From NCBI GenBank assembly GCA_964542055.1, contig CAZITB010000005.1:1-49773 (forward strand): a DNA stretch of 49,773 nt, in the 5' to 3' direction. This DNA is from CAZITB01 sp964542055 (GTDB lineage Bacteria > Planctomycetota > Phycisphaerae > Sedimentisphaerales > CAMDDF01). Position 1 is the first letter of the stretch, and every line of letters starts with the position of its first letter. Of this stretch, positions 1 to 8,945 are shown piece by piece. Made by a program: the position numbers and the translations under genes. The notes beneath the pieces are model-generated. The model did not search any database and had not been told where the DNA came from. It saw nothing but the letters and a program-made list of their open reading frames with translations.

Positions 1-115
1 ATAATTTAATATAATTTGTCTCGAACCTTTGTCGGGTTATTTACGTAAACTTTTGAAGTTGTGGGGGGGATTTTCAGGCAAATTGTGTAAATATTTGATT
101 TTAGGAGAGTTATAG

Positions 116-1157
116 ATGACAGCTGATATCTCGCAGTTGACAAAGTTGGTGGAAGAGAAATCAAGTTTTATCGGCAGGATGTTTGGTGAGATGGATAAAG
201 TTATCGTCGGACAGCGGTATATGCTGGATCGAATGGTGCTGGCGATGCTTTGTAACGGACATATTCTGCTGGAGGGTGTGCCGGGACTGGCGAAGACGCT
301 GGCGGTTACGACGTTGGCAAAGGTTATCGATGCCGATTTTAAACGAATTCAATTTACTCCTGATCTGCTTCCTGCGGATGTAACAGGTACTCAGATATAC
401 AGGCCTGCTGATGGTCAGTTTGTGGTTCGCAAAGGGCCGATCATGAATAATATCATTCTGGCTGATGAGATCAACCGTGCGCCGGCGAAGGTGGTTTCTA
501 TATTTCGTCGCCGATCTCTTCGCCNNNNNNNNNNGTTGGCTGAGTTTCATGCTTTTGTTCATCAGATTTGTTTTTGTTTCATTCAGGGGGACCGAGACGT
601 TTAAGCTGCCGGAGCCTTTTTTAGTATTGGCGACGCAGAACCCGATCGAGCAGGAAGGCACTTACCCGCTGCCCGAAGCGCAGCTTGACAGGTTTATGTT
701 GAAATTGAAGATCGAATATCCTACTGATGCGGAAGAGCTTGAGATTTTGAACCGGATGTCGGTTACAGATAAGAAGTTTGTTGTTGGTTCGGTTATTGAG
801 CCTAAGGATATAATCGAAGCGAGGGGAGTAGTTGACCAGATTTATATCGATGAGAAAGTTAAGGATTATATCGTCAGGATCGTTTCGGCTACGAGGAATC
901 CGGGTAAGTTCGGGCTTGATAATCTCGGCGAGCTTATAAATTTTGGAGCGTCCCCGAGGGCGACAATTTATCTGGCGGTAGCATCGAAGGCGCATGCGTT
1001 TATGAACGGCAGGGGATATGTAACTCCGCAGGATGTCAAGACCATTGGTTATGATGTTTTGAGGCATAGGGTAATAGTATCTTATGAAGCGCAGGCTGAA
1101 GAGATGAAATCCGAAGATGTTATAAAAACAATTTTTGATAATATCGAAGTTCCTTAA
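116..1157 (+). pseudogene. moxR: MoxR-family AAA+ ATPase, interrupted by an assembly gap
   Basis: MoxR ATPases act as chaperone-like AAA+ proteins for VWA-domain partners, and this one heads the Bat operon. The N-terminal part (116-493, 126 residues) has Walker A GVPGLAKT at residues 54-61 and Walker B IILADEINRA near 113-122. The C-terminal part resumes at about 588 in another frame with GTETFKLPEP, then sensor-1 LATQNPIEQEG and QLDRF, and ends normally at 1157. Between them lie 94 nt (494-587) including ten Ns at 525-534, with no MoxR similarity on either side of the Ns. Roughly 16 family residues (the stretch like SALLEAMQE) are missing. I read this as a scaffolding gap with poor contig ends rather than a true pseudogene. 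The ATG at 116 follows AGGAGA at 103-108. The next gene starts 33 nt downstream. Confidence 0.85.
525..534. other. Run of ten Ns (assembly gap)
   Basis: Ten undetermined bases sit inside moxR. The 31 bases before and 53 bases after also fail to continue the MoxR protein, so the damaged zone is wider than the Ns. The real gap length is unknown, since ten Ns is a common placeholder. Confidence 0.98.
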
Positions 1158-1190
1158 AAGCAAGTTGACGGTTAACTACCAGGTGAAAAT

Positions 1191-2075
1191 ATGCTTTCGA
1201 AAGAACTGAGAAGCAAAATTCAGCAGATACAGATTTATACATCGCGGATGGTTAACGCATCGTTTGCGGGGCAGTATGAGTCTGTGTTCAAGGGCCGGGG
1301 GATGGAATTCGATGAGGTGCGGGAATATATGCCCGGCGATGATGTTCGGAGTATTGACTGGAACGTGACGGCGAGGACAGGCAGGCCACATATAAAGCGT
1401 TACAAGGAAGAACGTGAACTGACGGTGATGTTTATGGTTGATCTGTCGGCGTCGGGTGATTTTGGGTCTAGGGGGAGGTTCAAAAATGAAGTGGCTGCGG
1501 AATTTTGCGCGGTGCTGGCATTTGCTGCGATTCGAAACAATGACAAGGTAGGGCTGATAATTTTTACCGATCAGATTGAACTTTTCATCGCTCCCAAGAA
1601 GGGTAGCAGTCATGTCTTGAGGCTGATACGTGAGCTTTTGCATTTTGAGATGCCAAAGCGGAAAACAAATATTGGGCTTGCGATGGATTATATTGCCAGG
1701 GTCATTCGGAAAAAGGCTACGGTTTTCCTGGTTTCGGATTTTATCGGCGTGGATGCTGCGAATATGAAAAAAACTTTGTCACTGGTTAATAAAAGGCATG
1801 ATGTGATAGCGGTGCCGGTAAGTGATCCGGCGGAGAAGGAGATGCCGCCGGCGGGGATAGTTGAGCTGTTTGATGCTGAAAGCGGCGAGAGAGTTGTAGT
1901 GGATACTTCGAGTAAGGCATTTCGAAAAAGTTACAGGGAAAATACTTTTAAGCATGAAAGCCGTTTGAAGGAAATTTTCAGATCTACAGGTATTGATTCG
2001 ATAGCTGTTACGACGGATAAGCCGTATATAAATGATCTGGTGAAATTTTTTCATATGCGTCATAGGAGATTTTAA
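1191..2075 (+). CDS. DUF58 domain protein of the Bat locus
   Basis: A 294-residue soluble protein with the DUF58 signature: FKGRGMEFDEVREYMPGDD (about residues 33-51) followed by RSIDWNVTARTGRPHIKRY. DUF58 proteins carry a VWA-like fold, and here a MIDAS-like DLSAS motif lies at residues 84-88. They are almost always encoded next to MoxR and are thought to be clients or partners of the ATPase. No signal peptide or membrane segment is seen, so it is likely cytoplasmic. The gene begins 33 nt after moxR and ends 7 nt before the next gene, so it is cotranscribed. The molecular function of the family is not established. Confidence 0.9.
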   Translation: MLSKELRSKIQQIQIYTSRMVNASFAGQYESVFKGRGMEFDEVREYMPGDDVRSIDWNVTARTGRPHIKRYKEERELTVMFMVDLSASGDFGSRGRFKNEVAAEFCAVLAFAAIRNNDKVGLIIFTDQIELFIAPKKGSSHVLRLIRELLHFEMPKRKTNIGLAMDYIARVIRKKATVFLVSDFIGVDAANMKKTLSLVNKRHDVIAVPVSDPAEKEMPPAGIVELFDAESGERVVVDTSSKAFRKSYRENTFKHESRLKEIFRSTGIDSIAVTTDKPYINDLVKFFHMRHRRF

Positions 2076-2082
2076 GGTAAGT

Positions 2083-3042
2083 ATGAGACGAAGGATTGGA
2101 CTGATTTTAGTTTCGATATTATTGTTTGCAAGCGGGTTGCAGGCTAAGGAATATTTTTATTCCGAAGATGGGGTGAGTGTAAAGATCGAAGTTGATCGAG
2201 AGGAAATTACGCTTGCGGAGACCCTGGGTTTAGAGATAACGGTTAAATATCCGGACGGGGTTGAAGTTGAATTGCCGCAGGTGGAAGATTCGAATGATTA
2301 CATTGTGATTGGCAGCGAAGAGGACAGGCGGTTAGATGTTAATGAAGATAAGCTGGTTTACAGTGTCATGTATAGGCTTGAGCCGCTGACGGAAGGTTTG
2401 ATGAAAATCGGGGGTTTTGGGTTTAGCTTTGTAGATGGCAATGAGCCTGTTACTGTTGAAACAGAGGCTATTGAGGTCAAGGTTGTTAAGACAATTGATC
2501 CGAATGATCCTAACGTGATTGCAAATGCAAGTGAGATTGAGCCGGTTGCGATGCCGCCGTTTGAAGCCAAGTGGTGGATGTTCGGGCCGATATTTTTGGT
2601 GCTTGTGTTGATAATGGTATTAGCGTATTTGCAAAAGAAAAAGTCAAGGAGCATTGGCAAATTGGAGGTTGTTTTGCCGGCACATGAGATAGCATTGAGG
2701 CAGCTGCAGGAGTTAATGAATGAGAATTTAATCGCGGCGGGGAAGATAAAGCTGTTTTATGAGCGGCTGTCGAATATATTGCGAAATTATATCGAGGCAA
2801 GATTTGATATCAATGCTCCGGATCAAACTACGGAAGAGTTTTTGAATGAATTGTCGGTCAGCAGGACGTTAGATGATGAAGATAAGAAGTCGCTTGGTGA
2901 GTTCTTGAAGCAGTGCGATTTGGTGAAGTTCGCAAAGCATACGCCTGAGCAAAAGGATGTTGACGATTCTGTTGGGCTTGCGGTGGATTTTATTGAGAAG
3001 ACCAAAGTTGAGCCAGGGCAGCGGGAGGAGGTTGGGTCATGA
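2083..3042 (+). CDS. Short BatD-like membrane protein
   Basis: A 319-residue protein with an N-terminal signal peptide (hydrophobic to about residue 20, GLQA cleavage region). Next comes a beta-rich extracytoplasmic part (about 22-160), a membrane segment near 167-184 followed by KKKSR, and a helical cytoplasmic tail. The tail contains LFYERLSNILRNYIEARF and TTEEFLNEL, the pattern seen in C-terminal tails of BatD/DUF4381-type proteins. It occupies the slot between the DUF58 gene and batA where a small accessory membrane protein is common. A linker with IDPNDPN precedes the membrane segment. The stop overlaps the batA start by 4 nt (ATGA), implying translational coupling. No enzymatic motif is visible; a scaffold or interaction role is inferred. 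Confidence 0.75.
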   Translation: MRRRIGLILVSILLFASGLQAKEYFYSEDGVSVKIEVDREEITLAETLGLEITVKYPDGVEVELPQVEDSNDYIVIGSEEDRRLDVNEDKLVYSVMYRLEPLTEGLMKIGGFGFSFVDGNEPVTVETEAIEVKVVKTIDPNDPNVIANASEIEPVAMPPFEAKWWMFGPIFLVLVLIMVLAYLQKKKSRSIGKLEVVLPAHEIALRQLQELMNENLIAAGKIKLFYERLSNILRNYIEARFDINAPDQTTEEFLNELSVSRTLDDEDKKSLGEFLKQCDLVKFAKHTPEQKDVDDSVGLAVDFIEKTKVEPGQREEVGS

Positions 3043-4127
3043 TAAACCAGCTTTACTGGCCATGGGCTTTGATGCTGCTTTTAGTGATTCCTGTAGTGGT
3101 ATGGCTTGGGGTGCGCAGAAGCAGAACGGCAGGTTTGAAATTTTCTTCTGTAAATCAAATAAAGTTGAGCCAGAGTTCATGGCGGATAAAAATCCAGCCG
3201 CTGTTGACCGTTTTGCGTGTTTTGACTTTGGTGTTGTTGATCATCGCGATTGCGAGGCCGAGGTATGGGACGAGTAAGTCGGTGATTGCAACAGAAGGTA
3301 TCGCGATTGAACTGGTGGTTGACTGCAGCGGGTCGATGGCAGAGGAGACAGATTTTTTTGGTCAGAAAACAAATAAACTTGAAGCGGTCAAGAGGATAGT
3401 GAAAGATTTTGTTCTGGGAGATGATGATGGTCTGGAAGGCAGGCCGGGTGATTTGATCGGTCTGATAACATACGCGACTTATCCGGAGACATTGTGTCCG
3501 CTGGTTCATTCGCATGAGATTCTGGTTGAATTTCTGGAAAAGGCAGAGCCGATCCGGGATACCCAGCTTGGCAATACTGCTATAGGTGATGCGCTTGCGC
3601 TTGCGGCGGCGAGGCTGCACCAGGCGGAGACTGAAATTGAGAATCAGGAAATGTTTAAAGTTTTGGAAGAAGTTGACAGAGAAGAAGAACCGCAGGACAG
3701 TTTTGAAATAAAGAGTAAGGTTATAATTTTATTGACAGATGGAAAGCAAAATGCGGGGGAGTACGATCCTTTGCAGGCTGCGGAACTGGCGAAAAAGTGG
3801 GGGATAAAGGTTTATTCGATCGGGCTAGCTTCGGATGTTTATCAGCAGACTTTGTTTGGGCCGCGGAAGATTCCTGCTTCGGCTCAGATCGATGAGCGGC
3901 TTTTGCGAGCGGTTTCGCAGGCTACCGGCGGGCAATATTTCAGGGCTAATGATGCTGCTGCTTTGAAGGAAATATATGAGACGATCGATTCGCTGGAGAA
4001 GACCAAAGTAGAGTCGATTCAGTACACTCAGTTTTCTGAGAAATTTGGGCCGTTCGCGATGAGCGCCCTGGCTCTGCTGGTTTTGGAGATTTTGAGTTCG
4101 ACGACTTTTTTGAGGAAGATTCCTTAA
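3039..4127 (+). CDS. batA: BatA-like VWA membrane protein
   Basis: A 362-residue membrane-anchored von Willebrand factor A protein. Hydrophobic segments lie near residues 8-25 and 55-72 and again near the C terminus (about 335-356), which frames the VWA domain. The MIDAS metal site is complete: DCSGS at 95-99, Thr180 in GNTAIGD, and Asp234 in LLTDGKQ. BatA is a core component of the Bat membrane complex, linked in Bacteroides and Leptospira to aerotolerance or envelope stress. The start is preceded by a strong Shine-Dalgarno stretch (GGGAGGAGG, 3023-3031, 7 nt spacing). It overlaps the preceding gene by 4 nt and batB by 1 nt. Confidence 0.88.
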   Translation: MINQLYWPWALMLLLVIPVVVWLGVRRSRTAGLKFSSVNQIKLSQSSWRIKIQPLLTVLRVLTLVLLIIAIARPRYGTSKSVIATEGIAIELVVDCSGSMAEETDFFGQKTNKLEAVKRIVKDFVLGDDDGLEGRPGDLIGLITYATYPETLCPLVHSHEILVEFLEKAEPIRDTQLGNTAIGDALALAAARLHQAETEIENQEMFKVLEEVDREEEPQDSFEIKSKVIILLTDGKQNAGEYDPLQAAELAKKWGIKVYSIGLASDVYQQTLFGPRKIPASAQIDERLLRAVSQATGGQYFRANDAAALKEIYETIDSLEKTKVESIQYTQFSEKFGPFAMSALALLVLEILSSTTFLRKIP

Positions 4128-5140
4128 TGTTAGGTAATGAAAAAGCATTGTGGCTGTTGTTTTTGGTGCCGGTATTGATAGTACCCGCGTATATATGGTG
4201 CTTTTACAAGAAGCAGCGTGCTTTGAAATTTTTTGCGGATATGGATTTGCTGGGCAAGCTAAACCAGCAAAGGAGTATTGGTAAGCAGGTGCTAAAGGCG
4301 GTAATGCTGATTGGGGCTTTTGTGTTTATTGTGATCGCGCTGACAGAGCCGGCTTGGAATCCCAAACCGGTTGAAGTGAAAAGGCAAGGGCGGGATGTTG
4401 TGATTCTGCTGGATGTTTCACGGTCGATGCTGGCTGAGGATATTAAGCCGAGCAGGCTGGAGAGGGCGAAACTTGCGATAAAGGATTTGCTTTCGGTGCT
4501 TGACGGGGACAGGATCGGGATCGTGACGTTTGCGGGTTCGGCGACGGTTAAGAGCCCGTTGACGAATAATTACGGTTTTGCGCAGATGGTGCTTGAGAGG
4601 GATGTTACGACGGAATCGACGCCGGTTGGGGGTACGAATCTGGGTGATGCGATTCGCAAGGTAACGCGGGAGATATTTGATGAGTCGGGCAATAAGTATG
4701 CAGATTTGATCATTATCAGCGATGGTGAGGAAAATGAAAATACTTTCCCGGTGGAAGCGGCTCGGCAAGCGAATGAAAAGGGGATACGTATAATTGCGGT
4801 TGGGCTGGGAAGCCAGTCGCCGGGTGCGAGGATTCCGATTTATAGTAATGGATCGAAAAGTTTTTTGAAATATGAAGGGCAGGAGGTCTGGAGCAAGCTG
4901 GACCCTAAGATGCTGGCGGAAGTGGCGATGGCAACCGAGGATGGAAAGTTTTTGACGGTTGGACCGAACCAGACATTTGATTTTGACGAATTATATAAAG
5001 ATTTAGTGGCCAGTGCCCAGAAGAGGGAATTGGAAGCGGCTACGAGTATCAGCTATGAGCAGAAGTTCCAGATATTTCTGGCGTTGGCATTGGTATTTTT
5101 GATTGTAGAGGTGTTTATAAGTGAACGTAAAAAAGTATAG
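4127..5140 (+). CDS. batB: BatB-like VWA membrane protein
   Basis: A 337-residue VWA protein and paralogue of BatA. Membrane segments lie near residues 8-25 and 55-72 with a third at the C terminus (IFLALALVFLIVEVFI). The MIDAS residues are intact: DVSRS at 96-100, Thr170 in GGTNLGD, and Asp199 in IISDGEENE. In Bat systems BatA and BatB are thought to interact through their VWA domains, and with TPR partners such as BatC. The gene starts inside the batA stop codon (TAATG) and runs 20 nt into batC, so translation is coupled in both directions. Confidence 0.88.
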   Translation: MLGNEKALWLLFLVPVLIVPAYIWCFYKKQRALKFFADMDLLGKLNQQRSIGKQVLKAVMLIGAFVFIVIALTEPAWNPKPVEVKRQGRDVVILLDVSRSMLAEDIKPSRLERAKLAIKDLLSVLDGDRIGIVTFAGSATVKSPLTNNYGFAQMVLERDVTTESTPVGGTNLGDAIRKVTREIFDESGNKYADLIIISDGEENENTFPVEAARQANEKGIRIIAVGLGSQSPGARIPIYSNGSKSFLKYEGQEVWSKLDPKMLAEVAMATEDGKFLTVGPNQTFDFDELYKDLVASAQKRELEAATSISYEQKFQIFLALALVFLIVEVFISERKKV

Positions 5141-6248
5141 CTTATTATTGGTAATTTTTTTTGGCTGCGGAGCATATGGCGGTAATGTTAATTCGCTGAT
5201 CAGGCAGGGTAATGCGTTTTATCGTGATGCGAATTATGCGGATGCGAACGAGATGTATCAGCAGGTGATGGATGTGGATGGGGAGAATGTTGTGGCTTTG
5301 TACAACAAGGCGAATGTGTTGTTTAAGCAGGGTAAGTTTGAGCAGGCCAATGAATTGTACAGGGTTGCGGCGAGTCAGTCGGAGTATCGGGAAATAGCTG
5401 AGAGGGCGAAGTACAATCTTGCGACGGCGAGTTTGAATAAGGGGCTTGAAAAGGTCGATCCGATGAATCCGAATTTTGAAGAAAGAATTGAGAATTTTCG
5501 AGAGAGCATAGAACAGTACAGGGAGGTAATAGAGGAAAACCCGAATAATAGGACGGCGGCGAATAATTTACAGTTTGCGAAAATTAAAATGCAGGATGTA
5601 AAAAGGGAGTTCGAAAAACATAAGAAACAGCAGGAACAACATCAGAAGCAGAAAGAGCAGATGCAGGATGAATTGAATGATCTGGCAGAGAAGCAGCAGG
5701 AATTGTCTGAGCAGGCTGGTAAGCAATCGCAGGACCCGAATGATGCGCAGGAGCAGGAAGATTTGAAAGAGCAGCAGCAAGAGTTGAATGAGCAAACTAA
5801 AGAGGCTCTTGATAAGATGAAAGAGATGAATCAGCAGCAGGGTCAGCAGGGGGAGCCGGCGCAGCAAAAGCTGAAAGAGGCTATCGATAAACAAGGTCAG
5901 GCGAGTGAAAGTCTGGAAGATGATAAGATGGATGAGGCTCAAAACCAGCAGCAGCAAGCGGCTGAGAAGCTGAAAGAGGCTGCTGAGGAGTTGAGTGAAA
6001 AAAAGGAAGACGAGAAAAAGCAAGAAGGCGATCAAGAGGGAGAAAAAGAGCAGAAAGAGTCTGAGCAGTCTGAAGGTGATGAGCAAGAACAGCAGGAACA
6101 ACAAGATCAGCAGCAGGTACAAGAGCAGCAGGAAAAGGAAATGGAGCAGGTAGATGCTACGGCAAAAGATATAATAGACAAAGAAGAAGATATGCGTAAA
6201 ATACAAGGAAGAATACGAGGTTATAAAGAAGTTGAGAAAGACTGGTAA
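5121..6248 (+). CDS. batC: BatC-like TPR protein with Gln/Glu/Lys-rich tail
   Basis: A 375-residue protein starting at GTG 5121, inside the end of batB. A short signal peptide (YSLLLVIFFGCGAYG) is followed by TPR repeats from about residue 24 to 155 (NSLIRQGNAFYRDANYADAN, then ALYNKANVLFKQGKFEQAN). The remaining 200 or so residues are low complexity, dominated by Gln, Glu and Lys with heptad-like spacing, and predicted to form long charged coiled coil. The last 30 residues (DIIDKEEDMRKIQGRIRGY) are more ordered. BatC-type proteins supply TPR surfaces to the Bat complex outside the cytoplasmic membrane. GTG is favoured because the signal peptide follows at once. It overlaps batD by 17 nt. Confidence 0.82.
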   Translation: MNVKKYSLLLVIFFGCGAYGGNVNSLIRQGNAFYRDANYADANEMYQQVMDVDGENVVALYNKANVLFKQGKFEQANELYRVAASQSEYREIAERAKYNLATASLNKGLEKVDPMNPNFEERIENFRESIEQYREVIEENPNNRTAANNLQFAKIKMQDVKREFEKHKKQQEQHQKQKEQMQDELNDLAEKQQELSEQAGKQSQDPNDAQEQEDLKEQQQELNEQTKEALDKMKEMNQQQGQQGEPAQQKLKEAIDKQGQASESLEDDKMDEAQNQQQQAAEKLKEAAEELSEKKEDEKKQEGDQEGEKEQKESEQSEGDEQEQQEQQDQQQVQEQQEKEMEQVDATAKDIIDKEEDMRKIQGRIRGYKEVEKDW

Positions 6249-8082
6249 CATAATATTGGCGTTTTGTCTGGTTTTGGTATTTGCTTGTTTTGCAAGAAGT
6301 GAAGAGGTTAAGGTGCATGCGCAGATAGGCGAATCGAGAAGTGTTTATCTTGGCGATGAGTTTGCGTATCAGATAATTATTGACGGCGTTTCTGAGCCGG
6401 GCGAGGTAGATTTGGAGCCGCTTGAGCAATGGTCGCCTTCGGGTTATGCAGGGCAGAATCTTTCGCAGCGGTCAATTACAATCATTAACGGGGAACGAAG
6501 CGTTCAGGAAGTAAAGCGCTACATAATGCAGTATAATTTGAAAACGTTTGATGTTGGCGAGTTTACGGTCCCATCGGTGGATGTTACGGTTGATGGGAAA
6601 AGCTATAAAACTAACCGGGTGAAAGTTAATGTGCTTGAGCCGGGTAAGACGGACAAGATGGAAGTGAAGGTTAAAATTTCGGATGAGGTATGCTATGCCG
6701 GTCAGCCGGTAACAGTGACCATAGATTGGTTTATTTTCGAAGATGTTCGGAATTATATTTTGAGCTTTCCCGGGTTTGAGTTGGATAGTTTTTATTTTGC
6801 AAACAATCCTGCTTTTATGGAGGTTCTTGCAAAGGAAGCTAGCCTTGATGTTTCGGGTTTGAAAGTTCCGGCGTATCAGAAAGAGGGGCTGCTGGGCGGG
6901 CGGACGGGCTTGCTGGTGAGAATGCAGAAGGTACTTATTCCGAAGTCGCCGGGTAGGTATGAGCTTGGGAAGCTTAAGATCAATGCTGATGTTGCAGTTG
7001 GAAGTGTGCGCAACAGCAGGCAGACATTTTTCCGCGATCCTTTCAATATGGATTCTAAGCGGTATGAGCGATTTGTTGTGGAGTCGCAGCCGATTAGCTT
7101 AGAAGTTAAGCCGCTGCCGGAAGAAGGCAGGCCGGAAGGTTTTTACGGGCTGGTTGGAAATTATGAAATTCTAGCCAGTGCGCAGGCATCTGAAACAACG
7201 CAAGACGGTAAATTGAAAGTCGCAGTGGGTGAACCGATAACATTAACGGTCAAGATAGGACCTGCCAATTATACCGAGCCGATAAAAGCACCCAATCTTT
7301 TTGCCATACCTGAATTTTCGAAAAATTTCAGAATGCCTAAGCAGCAATCCGATCCGGAAGTTAAAGGCAATTACAAGATATTTACTCAGACCATCAGGGC
7401 TGAAAATGATAATGTGACTGAGATTCCTTCGATACCGCTGGCTTATTTTGATGTTGAGAGCGGAAGTTATAAGACGGCTAAATCTGAGCCGATACCTATC
7501 GAAGTTACCTCAGCGGAGAAATTGACCGTCAGTGATTTTGTTGGTGGGGATAATGAGAATTTCTCAGGCGGACTTGAAATGATTGAACAGGGCTTGAACG
7601 CGAATTATGAATCTGATGAAGTTTTAGAGGATAGATATTTTTCATTGAGCGCAGCGATTACCAATCCGGCTTATCTCTGGTTGTGGGCGGGGCCGTTAGG
7701 TCTGGTAGTTTTGAGCGGGGCTTATAAAGTGTTGATAAGTTCATCTCCTGAAAAGCGAGCGGTCAAATTAAGAAAGAGCGCATTCAACCGAGCCGCCGCT
7801 ATAATCAAGCAAAGCAACGGGGACGATTATCAGAAAATATCGGCGGCGATGAAGCAATTTATTGGTGAACGTTTCAGCAGGCCGTGGCAGTCGCTGACCA
7901 GTGGAGAATGCAGTGATTTAATTTCGAACAATACAGGTAATGACGAATTTGCAAGGGAGTATGGTCAAATCTTAAAAGACTATGAGTTGACGCATTATTC
8001 GCCTGTCAAAACAGCAGTCGGGCAGGATAAAAAGGATTCAATAATCAAATTAATGAAAGAGATTGACAAGAAGGCAAAATGA
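6232..8082 (+). CDS. batD: BatD, oxygen-tolerance family membrane protein
   Basis: A 616-residue protein reading from TTG 6232, which is preceded by GAGG at 6217-6220 and followed directly by a signal peptide (NIILAFCLVLVFACFARS). No ATG lies nearby in frame. A long periplasmic region of beta-sandwich character follows. It contains typical BatD phrases such as VYLGDEFAYQIII and, in the second half, VAVGEPITLTVKI. A single membrane segment lies near residues 480-500 (LWLWAGPLGLVVLSGAYKVL) with a helical cytoplasmic tail (KQFIGERFSRPW). BatD belongs to the Pfam BatD family, named for aerotolerance, with no known catalytic activity. It overlaps batC by 17 nt and batE by 4 nt. Confidence 0.85.
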   Translation: MRKTGNIILAFCLVLVFACFARSEEVKVHAQIGESRSVYLGDEFAYQIIIDGVSEPGEVDLEPLEQWSPSGYAGQNLSQRSITIINGERSVQEVKRYIMQYNLKTFDVGEFTVPSVDVTVDGKSYKTNRVKVNVLEPGKTDKMEVKVKISDEVCYAGQPVTVTIDWFIFEDVRNYILSFPGFELDSFYFANNPAFMEVLAKEASLDVSGLKVPAYQKEGLLGGRTGLLVRMQKVLIPKSPGRYELGKLKINADVAVGSVRNSRQTFFRDPFNMDSKRYERFVVESQPISLEVKPLPEEGRPEGFYGLVGNYEILASAQASETTQDGKLKVAVGEPITLTVKIGPANYTEPIKAPNLFAIPEFSKNFRMPKQQSDPEVKGNYKIFTQTIRAENDNVTEIPSIPLAYFDVESGSYKTAKSEPIPIEVTSAEKLTVSDFVGGDNENFSGGLEMIEQGLNANYESDEVLEDRYFSLSAAITNPAYLWLWAGPLGLVVLSGAYKVLISSSPEKRAVKLRKSAFNRAAAIIKQSNGDDYQKISAAMKQFIGERFSRPWQSLTSGECSDLISNNTGNDEFAREYGQILKDYELTHYSPVKTAVGQDKKDSIIKLMKEIDKKAK

Positions 8083-8888
8083 AAATTAAGTTGAAGGTAA
8101 TTACGATACTTTTATTTTTTGTTTCGGGATTGGCTAGTGCTGCTTTGACCGAGCAGGAAAAATCTAAACTTTTTGAGCAATCCAACAAGGCATTTCATAA
8201 AGCCAATTCGATTACCGATGATAAGCAGGCCAGGGAAGATGCTTATGAAAAGGCGATTATCGGATATGAGACAATCATCAAACAAGGGCCGGTGAGGAAC
8301 CCGAAACTGTATTACAATCTGGCGAACGCCTACTTTTTGAAAGGCGAAGTCGGGGAGGCAATATTGAATTATCGTCGAGCGATTGAATTGGATAGTTCAG
8401 ATAAAAACATTAACAAGAATCTTGCTTTCGCAAGGGCAAGCCGGCAGGACAAGTTCGAAATTGGGACCGAAGAGAAAATCATTCAGACACTATTTTTCTG
8501 GCATTACGATTTTTCGGTAAGAACTCGGTTTTTGGTTGGGTTAGTAAGTTTTGCAGTATTTTGCCTTTTGGTGTCAATTGGGATACTTAGAGGTAAGAAG
8601 TCCAGTATGTGGTTGGCTGCTGTTTTCGCATTTGTATTTGCAGCGGCATTTTTAGGGTCTGTGATTTTTGAGCAGCAGTTCGAAAATGACCGTTATTATG
8701 GTGTGATTACTGCCGACCAAGCGGTTGCAAGGCGAGGTGATGGTAAAAATTACCCCGAAAGTTTCAATAAGCCGCTTAATGAGGGGGTAGAATTTAGATT
8801 GATTGAGAAACGAAACGGCTGGATGCATGTCGAGCTGCCAGATGGCAGTGATTGCTGGCTGGAATCTTCAAATGTTGATATTATATAA
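8079..8888 (+). CDS. batE: BatE-like TPR and SH3-domain membrane protein
   Basis: A 269-residue protein with a signal peptide (VITILLFFVSGLASA) and TPR repeats at about residues 30-120 (KLYYNLANAYFLKGEVGEAILNY is the clear one, in part). Two membrane segments follow at about 150-170 and 178-197, then a C-terminal SH3-like domain (residues 205-269) with the usual ARRGDGKNYP and GWMHVELPDGSDCWLES pattern. This architecture matches BatE, which pairs TPR with bacterial SH3. SH3 domains of this type often contact cell-wall or periplasmic ligands. It is the last gene of the Bat operon; the stop lies 3 nt before a strong inverted repeat. Confidence 0.82.
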   Translation: MKIKLKVITILLFFVSGLASAALTEQEKSKLFEQSNKAFHKANSITDDKQAREDAYEKAIIGYETIIKQGPVRNPKLYYNLANAYFLKGEVGEAILNYRRAIELDSSDKNINKNLAFARASRQDKFEIGTEEKIIQTLFFWHYDFSVRTRFLVGLVSFAVFCLLVSIGILRGKKSSMWLAAVFAFVFAAAFLGSVIFEQQFENDRYYGVITADQAVARRGDGKNYPESFNKPLNEGVEFRLIEKRNGWMHVELPDGSDCWLESSNVDII

Positions 8889-8891
8889 AAA

Positions 8892-8922
8892 AGGATCGGT
8901 AAAAATCCGTTTTACCGATCCT
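8892..8922 (+). terminator. Perfect 13-bp inverted repeat after batE
   Basis: The left arm AGGATCGGTAAAA (8892-8904) and right arm TTTTACCGATCCT (8910-8922) pair perfectly around a 5-nt loop. It lies directly after the last Bat gene, so it is probably the operon's 3' end. In the plus direction no T-tract follows the stem. In the minus direction the stem is followed by five Ts, so as a canonical intrinsic terminator it is oriented the other way. It may act as a 3' stabilising or bidirectional element. Confidence 0.5.
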
Positions 8923-8945
8923 CAAGGAGGACGATGTTGTATAAC

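Noticed and set aside
16..43. Promoter-like TTGTCT and TATTTA before moxR
   Set aside because: Both hexamers are weak matches and nothing else supports them.
535..587. Intron-like stretch in moxR (begins GT, ends CAG after a T-rich tract)
   Set aside because: Resembles a spliceosomal intron by chance; the host is bacterial and the stretch adjoins Ns, so an assembly fault is simpler.
5568..6251. Leucine-rich minus-strand ORF of 227 codons opposite batC
   Set aside because: It is the mirror of the Gln/Glu/Lys-rich plus-strand tail; CTG/CTT codons arise from CAG/AAG, and no homology or ribosome binding site is seen.
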